DNA of 64,000 nucleotides from Trichomonas vaginalis G3 (GCF_026262505.1 NC_067208.1:13215962-13279961), one strand, 5' to 3'. Positions 38,938-51,348 are shown, counted from the first letter of the stretch. Notes: a model not told the origin generated them from the letters alone. Program-made: numbers and translations.

Positions 38938-39390
38938 ATGTCTAGCGATTTCGCTATCTATATTCGAGACAAGCTTTTCGACAGCAAAACATCTGTCGAC
39001 CATAAAATCTTACATAGTGTAAACAAGAAAGGTGAATTTGTTCTAAAGTTCTGTTTCTGGGAATATGACAAGAACCATAAAACATTAAGCAGAGAAGTCT
39101 TAAAATTTGTCAATGACAGACTTGTTGACAGAGATGACGCCTCTTGGAGAGATGAAGTCCAACAAAACTTCTTAGAATGCAAAGAAGACACATGCGCTGT
39201 TCTTGAAGATGAAATAGAAAACAGAATAGAAGAGCTATTAAAGGACAAAGAACTTTTACATAAATATAGTTGCGCCAAATTTGACATAACTCCACCAGAA
39301 AAGAAGAAGAAAGAAAAGAAAGAAAAGAAAGTAGAAGAAGAGAAGAAAGAACCTGAACCAGTTCCAGAGAAAAAGAAATTTGACATGTAA
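38938..39390 (+). CDS. P4 charged protein (150 aa)
   Basis: MSSDFAIYIRDKLFDSKTSV, a helical body (VEDEIENRIEELLKDKELLH-type) and a very Lys/Glu-rich tail (PPEKKKKEKKEKKVEEEKKE). It starts after TTTTTATCTTTTAGAAA. Convergent with 39407-39826. Function unknown; a DNA- or capsid-interacting tail is possible. Confidence 0.6.
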   Translation: MSSDFAIYIRDKLFDSKTSVDHKILHSVNKKGEFVLKFCFWEYDKNHKTLSREVLKFVNDRLVDRDDASWRDEVQQNFLECKEDTCAVLEDEIENRIEELLKDKELLHKYSCAKFDITPPEKKKKEKKEKKVEEEKKEPEPVPEKKKFDM

Positions 39391-39406
39391 AAATAAAATT
39401 TTATTT

Positions 39407-39826
39407 TTAGAACATTTCTGGGTCAATGTCAATGTTCTCTTCCTCTTTAGGAGTAAACACTGGCTTAGACTCTAAAATCTTTTTACCCAATTTACCTTGA
39501 ACTTCTACAACTTTAGACTCATAATATTCATAGTCGTCTGCTTTCTTTGGTTCATAAGGTATAACAAGTTTGTATGCTTTGCCTTCTTTAAGGTTTGAAA
39601 ACCTTCTGTCAAAACTTTCTTTGACTGCTAACAAACCTTCTATGTCTAAGTCTTCAAATTTCGCACCATTTTTAGTCACAATAGCAAACTTAACTGGTTC
39701 GATGTTCCAAACTTTGCTGAATGAAGACTTTTCAAAATGGTAGAAGTAAACATTCAAATATGTGAATGGGTCTAGTTCTTCTTTAAGTCCTGACATGTAC
39801 TTATTTACTGAGATGAATTTTGCCAT
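39407..39826 (-). CDS. P4 small protein with acidic tail (139 aa), replication-associated candidate
   Basis: MAKFISVNKYMSGLKEELDP, beta-rich centre (PVKFAIVTKNGAKFEDLDIE; KAYKLVIPYEPKKADDYEYY) and acidic C-terminus (PKEEENIDIDPEMF). It lies just downstream of the helicase. The P5 protein at 52659-53132, beside PolB, has the same build and ending (DIDEGSEMVEEIDPEAI). Acidic-tailed beta proteins next to replication genes are often ssDNA-binding proteins; inference only. Confidence 0.55.
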   Translation of the reverse strand: MAKFISVNKYMSGLKEELDPFTYLNVYFYHFEKSSFSKVWNIEPVKFAIVTKNGAKFEDLDIEGLLAVKESFDRRFSNLKEGKAYKLVIPYEPKKADDYEYYESKVVEVQGKLGKKILESKPVFTPKEEENIDIDPEMF

Positions 39827-39862
39827 CTTTTCTATCGGATAAAAAAATATTTTTTTTTAAAT

Positions 39863-41098
39863 TTACTCATAAAAAATTTTCTTTGTATATACACCATTCT
39901 GTACGTCTAAAAGACTTTTGACATTTGCCAAGAATGTTCGTTTAGACGCTGTCATATAACCATATTCTTGACAATATTGTTTATACGAATCGTACAATGA
40001 CCTTTCATCTAATGACACAAAGTCAGTTTCATCTATGAACAGTTCATATACACTCTTGTTTGCTTTCTAACAATGTTTGTCTCTCTTCGGTATGTGGAAT
40101 TTGTCTTGGATTGAACTTTGAAATATCTAATGTCATGAAATATGAGAACAAGTGGTTGTAAAAGTCAGATGTCAAAGTTTCTGCTAAGTCGTCAAAATAT
40201 TCTGTATCTTGCATATGAGCTTCTGACGTTCTGACAACTACATATCTTCTGTCAGAACTTTCTAACTTCATCGGAACAGAATTGTTTGAAACCATAATGA
40301 AGTTTGCAACATTTTCACAAACTCTTTGGTCTTTATATTTTCTTTCAACAACTCCAACTTTGTCTGTTATAAGACTCTTCAAAGCATCTGAGTTCAAAAC
40401 TTTTGTTGTATCTATACTTTGAAGTTCATTGCAAACTATAAGTTTCATATTCTCTATTGAGGAGTTAAACTTGCCACAGATGTTTTCTAAGTTTGTCATA
40501 TTCGGGTTCGAATAGCCTTCTAACAGTTTGCATAAGACATCTGTAAAGAATGTGTTCTTACCTGTTCCTTGTTTTCCAATTATAATGAGAGCAGTTTCAT
40601 TTTTAGCACTTGGATGTTGTAAGATGTTTGCAAACCAACATAAGATATACTCATAGACTCTTTCGTTTCCATTGCATATAATTTCTTTGACATGGTCTAA
40701 CCAAGCTTCTATAATATTTTCTTTCCATTCTACTTGTTCATATTTATATCCAGTGAAGATAGAATAGAAGTTTGGAGAAGGTGTATAGAACTTTATACCT
40801 CGAACTGAAAAATCTTCTAACTTTGATAATAAGATATCCCAAGCATCTAACATCTTCATGCCAACTTGTACAACTTTTATTTTCTTAAGTTTCTGTCTAC
40901 ATTCTTGTCTGAAACTATTGTCGCTTTAGGTTTGTTAAAGACTACATCCCATTCTTTCATAACATAACATTCTGGGGCAGAGTCGACATAAATGACTAAA
41001 CGTTTCAAATTCTCGACTGCTTTGTTATAGTCTCGAAATGGACACATATTTCTGAATGCTTGGAAGTCATAAAAATCTGAAACATCTATTCTGTACAT
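39863..41098 (-). pseudogene. P4 SF3 helicase (D5-like), broken
   Basis: It starts MYRIDVSDFYDFQAF after TTTTTATTTTTAAAAA. Walker A IGKQGTGKN at about 40550-40580, Walker B LIVCNELQ at about 40435-40465, sensor FIMVSNN, arginine segment DRRYVVVRT. A C-terminal helical module (SLYDSYKQYCQEYGYMTASK) is of the D5/winged-helix type. Closely parallel to 17828-19237 although the elements belong to different families. Broken about twice. Confidence 0.85.
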
Positions 41099-41125
41099 TT
41101 TTTAAAAATAAAAAAAAATTTTTTT

Positions 41126-41921
41126 TTATTCTTGCCTTTGTTGTTGCATTTGTTGCATTTGTTGTTCTTGAGCTATTTTTGTTGAAGTTGTTCTTGTAAT
41201 ACAATACTTTCACCAGTTGCATCTTCCAATTCGAAACTTTCTGCCGTCATTGACAAATACATAGGACATAAAAGTTTTACAGGAACAAAGTTTGCGTCAA
41301 CTAATGTCAACGTTATACTTGCCAAAGTGTTTGAGTTCACTAAGGTTGAAAATTCTGCATTCGAATGAACAATAGGCAAACCAGCAGAGAAAGTATTGTT
41401 TATACGCATAAGTATCTTTTGGTCATAATAGTTTCTGTCGACATTCGAATAACACTTTGAACCTAAGTTTGAAACAATATATAAGATTGGTGTGCTTAAT
41501 GTCAATGGAATAGACATTCCTTGTATGACACCTTTTCCTGTTATAGGAAACTGTTGTAGTAAAAACCAGAAATAAGTTTTGTATTATAGCTCATATCGTT
41601 TATAGTAAACTCAGTCGGACATCCAAACATAATGAAACCTGCTCTAGTTGCAGCACATGTTACACCCGTCCTTAAAGTATTAAATAAGTCAACAAAACCT
41701 GTTGGTGGTATATCTGAGTAAGTATCTTCAAAGGAGTATTTTTTACCATTCACAACAATAAAGTCTTCTGGTGTCAAAAGAGCAAAACAGGCTTTAGTCG
41801 TCATTGTGTTTAAAGTTAGTTTACAATACCGTCCTTGAGGACTTTGTAAGTTTGTTGTTATAGAATTATATGACTCAGGGTTTTTAGTCGTAATAGTATA
41901 AACCATTATATCTTCTGCCAT
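41126..41921 (-). pseudogene. P4 structural-protein candidate, beta-rich, broken
   Basis: It starts MAEDIMVYTITTKNPESYNS. It is beta-rich throughout (RYCKLTLNTMTTKACFALLT; SIPLTLSTPILYIVSNLG; ASITLTLVDANFVPVKLL) and ends in a Gln-rich coiled tail. Size of about 260 residues and beta content fit a single-jelly-roll minor capsid (penton) protein. That identification is inference. A broken relative lies at about 49850-50340. Confidence 0.5.
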
Positions 41922-41940
41922 TTACTTAGCAAATAAATTT

Positions 41941-42118
41941 TAATGAAATGTTGTGGTCGTCAAATATTTTTATGACGTCTGGGAAACTATACTTTAAGTT
42001 CAACGTTTCACCTCCTTTCATAACGTATATCTTGTCAATGACATTATATGAAACACCACAGCAACTAATGTCGGGTTCTATTTCTTTGATGTTTATATCG
42101 TCTAACAGTTAATATCTC
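41941..42118 (-). pseudogene. Fragment of a Polinton gene at the P4/P5 join
   Basis: A reading with DINIKEIEPDISCCGVSYNV and DKIYVMKGGETLNLKYSFPD ends just before the 41921 gene. It may be the C-terminal end of a polymerase or a small gene; the upstream part is replaced by the inverted PolB copy from about 42123. Confidence 0.35.
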
Positions 42119-42122
42119 ATTT

Positions 42123-45100
42123 ACGGACATAGAAGATATTTTACACCAAGTGGACAGAAGTTAAAGTGTCTGCAAATGCTTTTCGTTAGCTTGAAAATTG
42201 TTTTATCTGAACCATCCAAACCTTCGAACTTCACTATATGGTTGTAGTTTCTGATGGCATATCTTATAGCATCTTTGTCATTTACTACTATGGTTATTTT
42301 TGACTCAATAGGAGATGAATAAGTTTTGCCATAAATACTGTTCAGAATGAGCTTTATATTTTCTTGCAAAGGATTTCCTTCTTTCTTATACTTTAACCTA
42401 ATCAAACAACTTCTTTACTTCATCTCTCTATTCTAATATCTCTGTTTCCATCGTAATAGTTCCTTGCAACACTTCACATTTGACACCTTGATATTTTATG
42501 AGGTCTTGTAATGTTATATGGTCAACATACATTAAACAGCAAGTGTTTGAACTTCTGGGAACTTAAGTTCTGGATTTATGTTCAGGGTCACAAACTATTA
42601 AAGGAAAGTGTCTATGTATCCAATCTCTGTTATCTTAATGAGAACAAAGAAGCCAGACATAAACTTTTCACCAATGGGTTCTCTTTTGGTCGTCATCGAA
42701 TAAATGTCTCATGAGATACTCTGTGCTTAACATTCTTCTCCTTCATAACCTTTGGAATACCTTCTAAAGTATAAAGTCTTGCTATAGCTGATGGATATAA
42801 TGAAACAGCGTCGAATCAGCAATGAGTTTCTTTCGCTCTTTTGTTTCATGTTATCTGACAACATAACATCTTCCACCTTGAATTGCATCTCGAAATAAAT
42901 TCTCTTGGTTTATTTGAGAGGTCATATAAATTTCCATTCGGGAGTACACTCTGTTCTCAAATAATTTGTTAGCAATATGAACAAATACTAACGTAGTCAT
43001 AAACGTTTAAATCAAATTCTTCAATATGTCATTGCGAGAACTTAACAAAACCTTCTCTTAAAATTCTTACATCTTGTTTGCAATAAAATGTGCTATATTT
43101 TTCTAAGTCGAAGTGGTTCTCATCTATTCTGCAACCTTTGATGGAATCTATGTTTTTTCAATAGTATCTGCCATCCCGTGATAAAACTTAACATGCTTCA
43201 GAAATGAACCAGTTCTGTTGTCATTTGCTAACAAAAACACTGCTTGTAGTAGTTATATGGAAATACTTTCTTTCGGTTCCTGTTTGTAAGTTAAACATAG
43301 CAGGAAATAGTTTAAGCTTTCTTATTTTAACACTGTAAGAGTCTTTTTAATAATAATTGCCCTTCCTTTATATAAGCCAGTTATTTGCTTTGTTCGTGAA
43401 CCTTTAATGATGGGAGTTCCTTTCACTTCTGTCATGTGTCTTAAGATGAAGTTTATATCATAACTGAGGTTTATGGAAATATATTAAACTCTTGTCAGGA
43501 AGTCGTTCAAAAATTCTGTTGCACAGTTCTGACCCAATGCTTTCACTCACTGAACCATCTTCACTGTCAGTAACATATGTTAAACAGCTTTATGAAAGCC
43601 ATCGTACCACACTCAAAGTCAGCAAAGAAAACGATGCTCAGGTAATGAACTTGCACTTATTTTTATTACTTCTTTTGACTCGGCTTTCTTCTTCAGTTGT
43701 AACACAATACTTTGGAGCATATGTCAAATCTTTAAATGGTGCAAGGTTCTGTTTATATAAGTCAGTAGTATATGTGAAAAGTTCTCCATAAGAAATAGGT
43801 TCGAATATTTGCACTCCACAATGTTTTCATAACATCCATACGGTTTAGTTCTATCATAACTGAACTACATATTTTTCTCTCTCTTGTATATATTTTCATC
43901 TGTTTCTCAATGTTCTTCCACCACACTTTGAGAATGTTCTTTGTAATTTCTGAGAAGTATGTTGTCATTGGTAAATCTTCATTTTGAGCATGTAGTGGTC
44001 TTCAACAAGAAGTAAGTCAATGTTCAACAGTTGTCACATTCTTTTGGTATGTATCTCTTATTTCATTATGTCTTGAGTCATTGAAGTAACCAAATGGTAA
44101 CATTAAATGCTATACCTGTTGCGTCAGAATTTCTTGTACTTTACTTTGAGGAAAGTCTCTAACAACGAATGACTTCTCTCATGTGGTCAATAGTTTTCTT
44201 CATTCTCCAGCCTGAATGCAAGCAATAAACGAAACAATTGTCTTCTGTCATAAGTGTTGCAGTTCTTTTTGTTCAGTTCATTGAAGATTTGTAGCGTTCA
44301 AGATTTATAGGTATGTGCAAAGATACTTCCAGAACTGACGCGCTTCTCTTCTTATAAAACTTCTTTTCACCATTATCTTTCCAAAGCTTTCTATAAGTGC
44401 TGGGTTTCCTGTTTGCTTAAGAGCTTCCAAAATGGCTTTCTGGTCATTTGTCAGTGTGCTTTCATCTCTATATGGTCTCTTTTTTGGTTTGCCTTTCTTT
44501 TACATCTGACATCGTTAAGCTTCATATTCTGTTAAATCATACATCTTTATTTCGGTAAGATTCTTTATGTTTGTCAAGAAGAAGTCATAGTGCATTTCAA
44601 CAATACCTGCCAGCATTTGCTTCTATCTCTGATATAAAGTTTCTCCTTCAAGAGCTGACTGTAGTAATGTTCCAATATTATTGAGGTTTAACGTAGAACA
44701 TTCATACTTTCCACCAAGTTTATAACATACATCCATCTCTTTTGTGAGTTTATTTTAATCTTTCTCTAAGAGTCTCATGAAAACCTTACCGAAATGTTTG
44801 TGTAAGTAGTCTCTGTTTGGTTCATCTAAAGCTTCGATGTTAAAGTCAATGAGTCTATTGCCTGACTTCACATTTCTCTTCCTATTCTCTTCATCTTTCT
44901 TTAACCATCTCTCACCTTCTTTTGGTTTGTCGTCAATGGAACGATGACATCGTTGCTTTGCGAACTTGTTCTATAGGCACTTAAAACATCTCTCATTCTC
45001 TGTTTGTTTCAGAGTGTGTCCGTCTCTTCCTTCTTGTTTCACCAAAACGTTTGCATTTGTTATTTGTAAACATTTCTCTTCTTACTTCATGAGGTACTGA

Positions 45101-45365
45101 ACGTCTATGATATAAGTCAATAGCAACGTCATTTAAAGGAAATGCTCTTGCCATGGACTTCGTCCTCGCCGCGTTGCGGCTTTATGAACTCATGAATTCT
45201 ATCATAATCTATTGCACATTATAGTCATTGAGGATGTCAGCGAGTGCTTTTTTGTTGTTGCGTAATGTTTGCACATTCTATTTTAGCTTCTGTAAGAAGT
45301 TGTTTTATTTCCGAGTGTTCTAACTTAGACAACTTCCGATACATCTTTAGTAGGAAATAAAAAAT
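42123..45365 (-). pseudogene. Inverted, heavily broken copy of the family-A PolB gene
   Basis: It is the inverse of about 53223-56428 (for example QENIKLILNSIYGKT- and SICRHFNFCPLGV-type segments near the left border). Identity is very high apart from many small breaks. It stops at about 42123, where a different Polinton piece follows. Confidence 0.8.
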
Positions 45366-45433
45366 ATTTTTGAAAAAATTAGATTAGATTTTTTAAGTTT
45401 ATTTTTCAAAATAATTTAATATTTTTATTTTAA

Positions 45434-45905
45434 TGAAACACATGCAAGATTGCAAGTTCTTTTCATACAATGCTCTCGCTACTGCCATCAAGAATGAGTT
45501 CAATATGTCTTCAAACGTTAATGTTATCTTTAACAAGAAGTTTGTGAAAGAATCTAAGTTTGGTCCAGTATGTCAGACCATTAGCTATTGTCATTGACCG
45601 CAAACGTTATACTTCACAAGAGTTAGCAGTAGTTTTGAAACAAAAGAGTTTCTTCGTGAATGTCAAAGATACTCATTATACTGTCATAAAGAACTCTAAC
45701 ATTGACTTCTTTCAGTATTGCTATGAATCTTTCCGAACAGAAAAGATATAAGAAGGGTGAAACAAATGTGAAATATTATCCTTCATCTCTGAAGACAATA
45801 ACGAACAAGATTGTTATCAGAAAATTCTTACCAAAGGTTGAAGAAGCTTCATTGACATTGACGAAGGAAGTGAATGGTTGAAGAAATTGACCCTGAAGCT
45901 ATTTA
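45434..45905 (+). pseudogene. Inverted copy of the 52659-53132 gene
   Basis: It begins ATGAAACACATGCAAGATTG as in the other copy and keeps YVRPLAIVIDRKRYTSQELA. It lies in the same divergent arrangement with the PolB copy as its partner in the intact arm. Broken about three or four times. Confidence 0.75.
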
Positions 45906-47225
45906 AGCAAAAATAATATTTTGGTTAGTCTCATATCGGATATTTTAAACAACAATTCCCCAATGTATAAAATTTTATACGCTTTTCATAAGCTTTATAT
46001 ACCTTCAGAAATTTTGGCATAATCTTTAGAAGCATTTAGATATTGTTTAAATGCTTTTATAATGTACTTCAGAAATTTGATGTACAATATGAAAATCTTC
46101 TCTAAAACAGTAAATGTTGTTCGTTCTCCTCTTTTCTGTCATCAAGTTTCCAACGAATATTCTAAATTCAGTTCTTTCATGATGAGATAAAATTTATAAA
46201 AAAATAAAATTGCTAGATTTTTTTATTCTTGCCTTCTTGAAGTTTTATCGAAAGTATGCTGTTTTATTTTTCCTTCACAGTAATGTAAGTCTTCTTTGCA
46301 AGGTGGAAGTTGACCCTTTGAATTCATTGTGTGTGTTGAGGAAGAGTATTTTGACAATCTTTAATTTTCCTTTATTTGCTGTCAATCGTGTCATTTGAAC
46401 TCGTAAAATGTTTTCACGATAGAACCAAGTTGTCTGTCAGATTTATAATAAACATGTCAAATTATTCCAAGAAGATATAGCGGAGGTATGACATACAAAA
46501 CTTGACGAAGTGCGAGATGTAACATGGTCAAATACCATTACCATGATGCAAGAGTTTAGTTTGATATGTATTATGGACTCATACGGAGGTCAAAAAACTC
46601 AATATACAAATGTTGAGACCGTTCAACTTTTGGCTTGGATTCATTTGCTGACTCAGAAGACTTTATGGTGGATTTCACTGTTGGTTACTGTACAAATACA
46701 TATACTGGTGACAGAGACGGGTCCAGATGAACTGAGAGGCAAAGAATGTTTACAAAACCAATAGCAACTTTTCACGGAAGATGCTCTTTTTGAAAGATTC
46801 GTCGATGACGAAAACCTGCTTGGGGGTTCCTCAGATTGGCATATACGACAGCTTCCATCGAGCGAGATTTTGGCAGGCTAGGTCAGTAAAGGTTGTTCTT
46901 GAATGCTTCTGCTCCGTCAAATATGACGTACCCAGTTTTAGACATAATATTGTACTTATAAACTTCCTTTAGAATATCTTGTAAGTTTTGATGCTTATAT
47001 TTTTGTCTGACTGTCAAAGAACTTTCACTCATTCGTTATAGCCAACTTTCTTGGCTTTATGAAAATATTTTGGTTCAGCAAATACTTGTATTCTATAACA
47101 TTTTACCATTGTTTGTATAAAGAACTATTGCTGTCAATGACTTGTATTGTTTGTGTGTGTAAACTTTGTTTCTGTTCAATTCAAGAGACTTGCGAATACT
47201 GTCCATCTTTTTTATTCTAAGTAAA
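45906..47225 (-). pseudogene. Broken Polinton stretch, unidentified minus-strand gene
   Basis: A minus-strand gene seems to begin near 47206 (MDSIRKSLELNRNKVYTHKQ), with later pieces such as YKYNIMSKTGYVIFDGAEAF and SMEAVVYANLRNPQAGFRHR reaching about 46430. 45906-46430 shows nothing I can name. Many breaks; family not recognised. Confidence 0.35.
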
Positions 47226-47228
47226 ATG

Positions 47229-47540
47229 TCATTTTCCGAGAAAATAGAAGCGTAGTGTTCAAAAGGTTTAATTGCGGTGGCAGATGTAGAAGTTAAATTG
47301 CACCAACTGCAAACAAACAGTCAAAGTGTTGATTGTCAATGTCAAAGACAGAGATGTTGAAGTGGGGAAACCATACGAGAGACGAAGATGATATAACATT
47401 GTTCCTGTAAAAGAACAACACACATATACCTGAAGTTAGGCAGAGAATTAAGTTCTGTTGCAGATATTCGAAATCGACCTACCAACAACTTGAAAGACAA
47501 ATTACAAACTCAGGAGAAGATTTGTCAAGGCTTTAGTTTA
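47229..47540 (+). pseudogene. Broken small Polinton gene with possible zinc module
   Basis: It starts MSFSEKIEA after ATTCTAAGTAAA. Following frames show a CGGRC stretch and CTNCKQ-type residues, hinting at a zinc ribbon. Too broken for more. Confidence 0.3.
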
Positions 47541-47653
47541 ATGTTAAACTTGGTCGAACACTAACCCTGTAAGAAAGGTTGAAAGCTCCTATGTTCATGC
47601 ACCCCTCGATGAAGTTTGAAAGAACTACTTGAAACTTTTGACAGAGGCATGAC

Positions 47654-47678
47654 NNNNNNNNNNNNNNNNNNNNNNNNN
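47654..47678. other. Assembly gap (25 N)
   Basis: Run of 25 undetermined bases. It lies in the middle of the most heavily broken stretch, so sequence quality around it is suspect. Confidence 0.98.
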
Positions 47679-47759
47679 GGACTATAAACTGTGTTGTGTT
47701 CTCTGATGTTTGTAGCATTACTGACTCTTTACATACAAAATAAAAAAATAAATAACACA

Positions 47760-48420
47760 ATAAACAATAACTTTATTTTTTTGTCTTTCACAAAAGACCA
47801 AAAATAACGACTTTACATGATATTTTTCAGCAACTTCGCTCAAATAATTTTAGCTTTATCATCTCATCTACTTCAAAGACGTTTCTTGTACCTTTAGTCG
47901 ACGAGCAACCACTAACCATTTTTCAAACTTATCAAAGCTAGTTCTGCTTATTCAGCAGCCTCATATCATTAAAGTAACACAACACATTGCTATGACTCTA
48001 TATGATCTGATACTCGGTCATATCTTTGAGCTTACTATTAATTCTTCTATCTTTCTTTCTTTGCTGAATTGAAGTCCTTCGGATTCTGAACGATTAACAG
48101 TTAAGCCTTCACTGCAAACGTTCCGTATCGATGAAACCATATGTTATGAAGTTTATATCCACAACTGGGTCAATCCATAAAAAACTATTGCGTCTAAGAC
48201 TCTATTGTCGATAGAGATATGCTTAGTTCTCCCATTCCACAAGATCTTACGATATCATAAGCTCCACGGATATCTTGTAAAATTTTCTGATCTGAAGCAT
48301 CTCAACCAGCGTGTGTATTTCTTTCCAGATGAGAATATACATGTCTGACAAAGAAATTTGGTTGTATTTCTTTGAGTATCTTACATGTTAACATCACACG
48401 CATCTATAACCCACTTTGGT
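47760..48420 (-). pseudogene. Inverted broken relative of the KilA-N/T5orf172-type gene
   Basis: It matches the inverse of about 33480-34061 (for example CAACTTCGCTCAAATAATTT near its left end). 48420-48600 beyond it contains TGTGTGCGAGC-type sequence and an A/T-rich run with no gene seen. Heavily broken. Confidence 0.6.
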
Positions 48421-48597
48421 GATCGAGTGTGGAGTGTGTGCGAGCTTGTTTTCACAACTCCATATATATCGCTCATCCTGTGTGGGCGAGTTACAAAATA
48501 AAAAAATAAATAAAAAAAAAGATTAGGTCGCGCTCTCTTTTCTAACTAATGAAATGGCATTACTTTTTTGTGTCTGAAATTCAATAAAATAAATTTT

Positions 48598-48668
48598 AGG
48601 TGAAGAGGTGAGATCTCACCTTTTTTTTCACCTAATTTTTTCAACCTCTTTTCACCTCTTTTTTCACC
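48598..48668. repeat. Intergenic palindrome block
   Basis: GGTGAAGAGGTGAGATCTCACC and following CACCT/CACCTC pieces; same family as 1320-1370. Confidence 0.65.
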
Positions 48669-48669
48669 A

Positions 48670-49635
48670 AGCGTTTTACATGAATTGTACGATGTATTAT
48701 TTGAATCCTAAAACAATTCGATAGCTTATTTCTCTTTAATACATCGAACTGTTTTTAATCATACCGAAAGTCTCTTTATATTTTTCTTCTTGACGTCAGA
48801 CAGAAGAATCTTCTGCAGTGCGATAGTTTTGTTCAGAAATGTCAACATATCCATTTTATCTTCGGCTTTCTGCTTTCTTTTCTTTTAAGTTCTGCATAGT
48901 CGTTTTCGCATTCTTTCTATCTCTTTGACTGAGTAGATTTATATTTTCTTATTGCTGCTTAATTTTTGAACATGCGGAATTTTTCCATTTTCGTTATACA
49001 TTGAAATAAACCAGCGTAGAACAACTGTTAAGGCGTCAATGGTTTTCTTTAACTCAAAAGCTGCATAGGTTTTAAACTGTTCATGCAACCTTACCTCTTC
49101 TATTTTATCTCTTATTTCCCAAACACATTTGCAACTAATGAAACAGAAGTTATGTATGTCTTAAACTCACCGATTTATATTATGTCAGAAATATTTTTTA
49201 TAAAACCATTCCGCAATCTTTGTCCATAACTTTATGTGCAATGAGATATCCTAGAAACTCTATATTTACTGTTAGTCATGAATCTTCTTTTCTACGATCA
49301 GTTGGTTCACTTCTATTTCGTCGAATTCAGGAATAGTTGTTTTTGCTGTTGGATTTTCAGCCAATTTGGGTAAAATGGTCAAATAATAGTCCTTGCATTT
49401 CATAAAGATACTGTTTCATTTGTTTCATCTTTCGCACTACAGTCTAAATTACTTGTAAAAGTTTCTTGTTTATCTTCTGGATTCTGTTCCAAAAGTATAT
49501 GAAGAAGGAATGTATAAGCTTTTCATCTCTACAACATTACGTTAGATTCACATGACTAGCGAGTATTGGTGCTGTAGTTGTTGAATTGTTGTTGTGCCGA
49601 TTTGTTGAATTCATATTTCTTTTATTACAAAATTT
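48670..49635 (-). pseudogene. Inverted broken relatives of the 35589 and 36133 genes
   Basis: It begins at the left with GCGTTTTACATGAATTGTAC, the inverse of the HVKRL end of the 36133 gene, and continues through the inverse of 35589-36089. Gene order is kept. Heavily broken. Confidence 0.65.
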
Positions 49636-49849
49636 TAAAAAAATAAATAAAATAAAACTAACTTTATTTTCTATCTTAAGGAAATTCAGAAATTCAACGA
49701 GAAAGCTAAAGCAATCTGAGCCGCTAAGCGGTGAGGGTGAAAAAACAGGTTTGAAAAACGGGTGACGATCTCACCTTCTTCACCTAAAATATATTTTTGG
49801 TGTAATTTATGTTAAAATAAATGGTACCATTAATATACATGATGTTCTC

Positions 49850-50340
49850 ATTCATTCTGGATTTACATTAATGAAAAAGTTAGAAGAATTTTCTTATTCT
49901 AATTCTGTGCTTATTTTTGTCTTTCCAGTACTCCCGCTTCTAATTGGGTCCCAATGTGTTGGCTTCGTCTCTCTCAAGTTCTTAGCATGGTTAACATCTT
50001 CAACGCTCCTTCATATCTTACTTTATAGTCATCGTTTATGTTTGTAACAAGTATTTCAATAACCACTCGCGCTTTGCGTTCGTCAATGTCTTTCAGCAAG
50101 TTATGCCATTACTACTTTCAAACTTAATTTATGACGAGGATAAAACGCAATAGAGTCGTCGGCAGCTTTATAAGATATGCCAATTACTTGCGTAGAGTCT
50201 CGATTATAATAGTTTCTACTTAACCTTAAACGTTTCTTTTTAACGGGTTATGTCGTCAAGAACTAACACGAACATTTGGGTACCAGGAATGAGGGGTAAA
50301 TTTGTGTTGAATTTCTGATATTTTTGTGTTTGACTCGTTT
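49850..50340 (-). pseudogene. Broken relative of the 41126-41921 structural gene
   Basis: Minus-strand readings contain VIGISYKAADDSIAFYPRHK and LSLKVVM, beta-rich and similarly placed. Heavily broken. Confidence 0.4.
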
Positions 50341-50359
50341 CTTATGTATATACTTTCTC

Positions 50360-50960
50360 TTCTTGTCTGTTGTGTCATTGAATTTGGTGTATGTTTCTGT
50401 TGTAGAATGTGTTGAGGATATATACTTCGAGAAAATTTTCAATTGTTTTCTTCGTAAAGTCTCGCTTCTTATTTAAATCTCTGAGAGTCCTTATGAAAGC
50501 GGTTTTATGATGCCGAGATATGTTATGGTTTATGGTCATTCAAGTAGTGTAGTGAGTTATGTTTATGCTTAATGAGAAAATCTGTTGATTTCATTGCTGA
50601 GGTATGCACTGTCTTGGTCTGATGTTAAAGTTATTGGGCTATGTTCTGCCTACAAACTTTTGTTAAATAACTCTTAACACTTCACGAGTTCCTTATTTCC
50701 TCATTGGATATGCATATGTTTGCGAGTGTAAACATTAATGAATTATGAGACTGGTTTATGTCCTCACTTTATCTGCTCTTGAACGAGAGTGTCAAATTGG
50801 TATGCGTCAGGAGTGTTGGAGTAAATTGATAAAAGTTAGTCGTAGGGTTTATTTTGTTGATGTACAACATTTTTGTCAAAGACCTTTTCCCTTCAGCTCT
50901 GTTAGTAAAGCCCCAACTCTTTGCAGCTTCATTGAATTTCTTAAATGACCTCCACGGGGA
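50360..50960 (-). pseudogene. Broken integrase of P5
   Basis: Minus-strand pieces include LTSDQDSAYLSNEIN (the second catalytic region of Polinton integrases, about 50590-50635). Flanking pieces are comparable to 27452-28352. Heavily broken. Confidence 0.55.
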
Positions 50961-51115
50961 GGGGATTCGAATACTTCTTTCAAGCTCATTTTAATAAAGT
51001 ATAGATTTCTATTCTGCCTCCAAGCGCGTTCATTGAACGCGGGTACCATGCGAATACAGTCATAATGGTCCAGTGATCTTGCAGCGCGCCCAGGCCTTTG
51101 GATTTTTTGTGAAAA
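50945..51115. other. GC-richer stretch with perfect hairpins
   Basis: CCTCC-ACGG-GGAGG (about 50948-50961), CGCGTTCA-T-TGAACGCG (51025-51041) followed by GGGTACC, and a CAGCGCGCCCAGG run (about 51081). It could be a decayed Polinton terminus or regulatory block; not assignable. Confidence 0.4.
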
Positions 51116-51348
51116 AGTATGACATGATTTCCTCCCGGTTCAGTTTGTCGAAAAGTCTTTTTTGCCTGAATTGTTATAAGATGGAGATAAAACGTCATTG
51201 CCAGCTTCATCTCTGAGTTGTATTACATGGGTGGTCTTCTTAATGAGTGTCTATGGTCGCCAGAAAAGTTTGTCTTCCTGTCATGAGGTGTGCGGAGGTT
51301 AAGTTTTTGCTTCTTTATTTTCTTTTGAACCACCGGCCTTGTTTTGAA

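Larger units (their letters stand above)
23303..41940 (+). mobile_element. Polinton P4, family A
   Basis: It starts AGTGGGGCTTCC next to host sequence. Its hairpin matches in layout the inverse of the right termini of P1, P2 and P5. Parts: methyltransferase, small membrane protein, amphipathic proteins, structural-protein pair, fibre, integrase, KilA-N/T5orf172-type locus, repeat blocks, packaging ATPase, SF3 helicase and a further structural gene. The right end is not identifiable; sequence merges with the broken block from 42119. A mariner sits inside. Perhaps ten breaks, several genes whole. Confidence 0.75.

Noticed and set aside
38958-39386. Minus-strand Ser/Phe-rich frame opposite 38938-39390
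   Set aside because: Shadow of the Lys/Glu-rich coding strand; low complexity.
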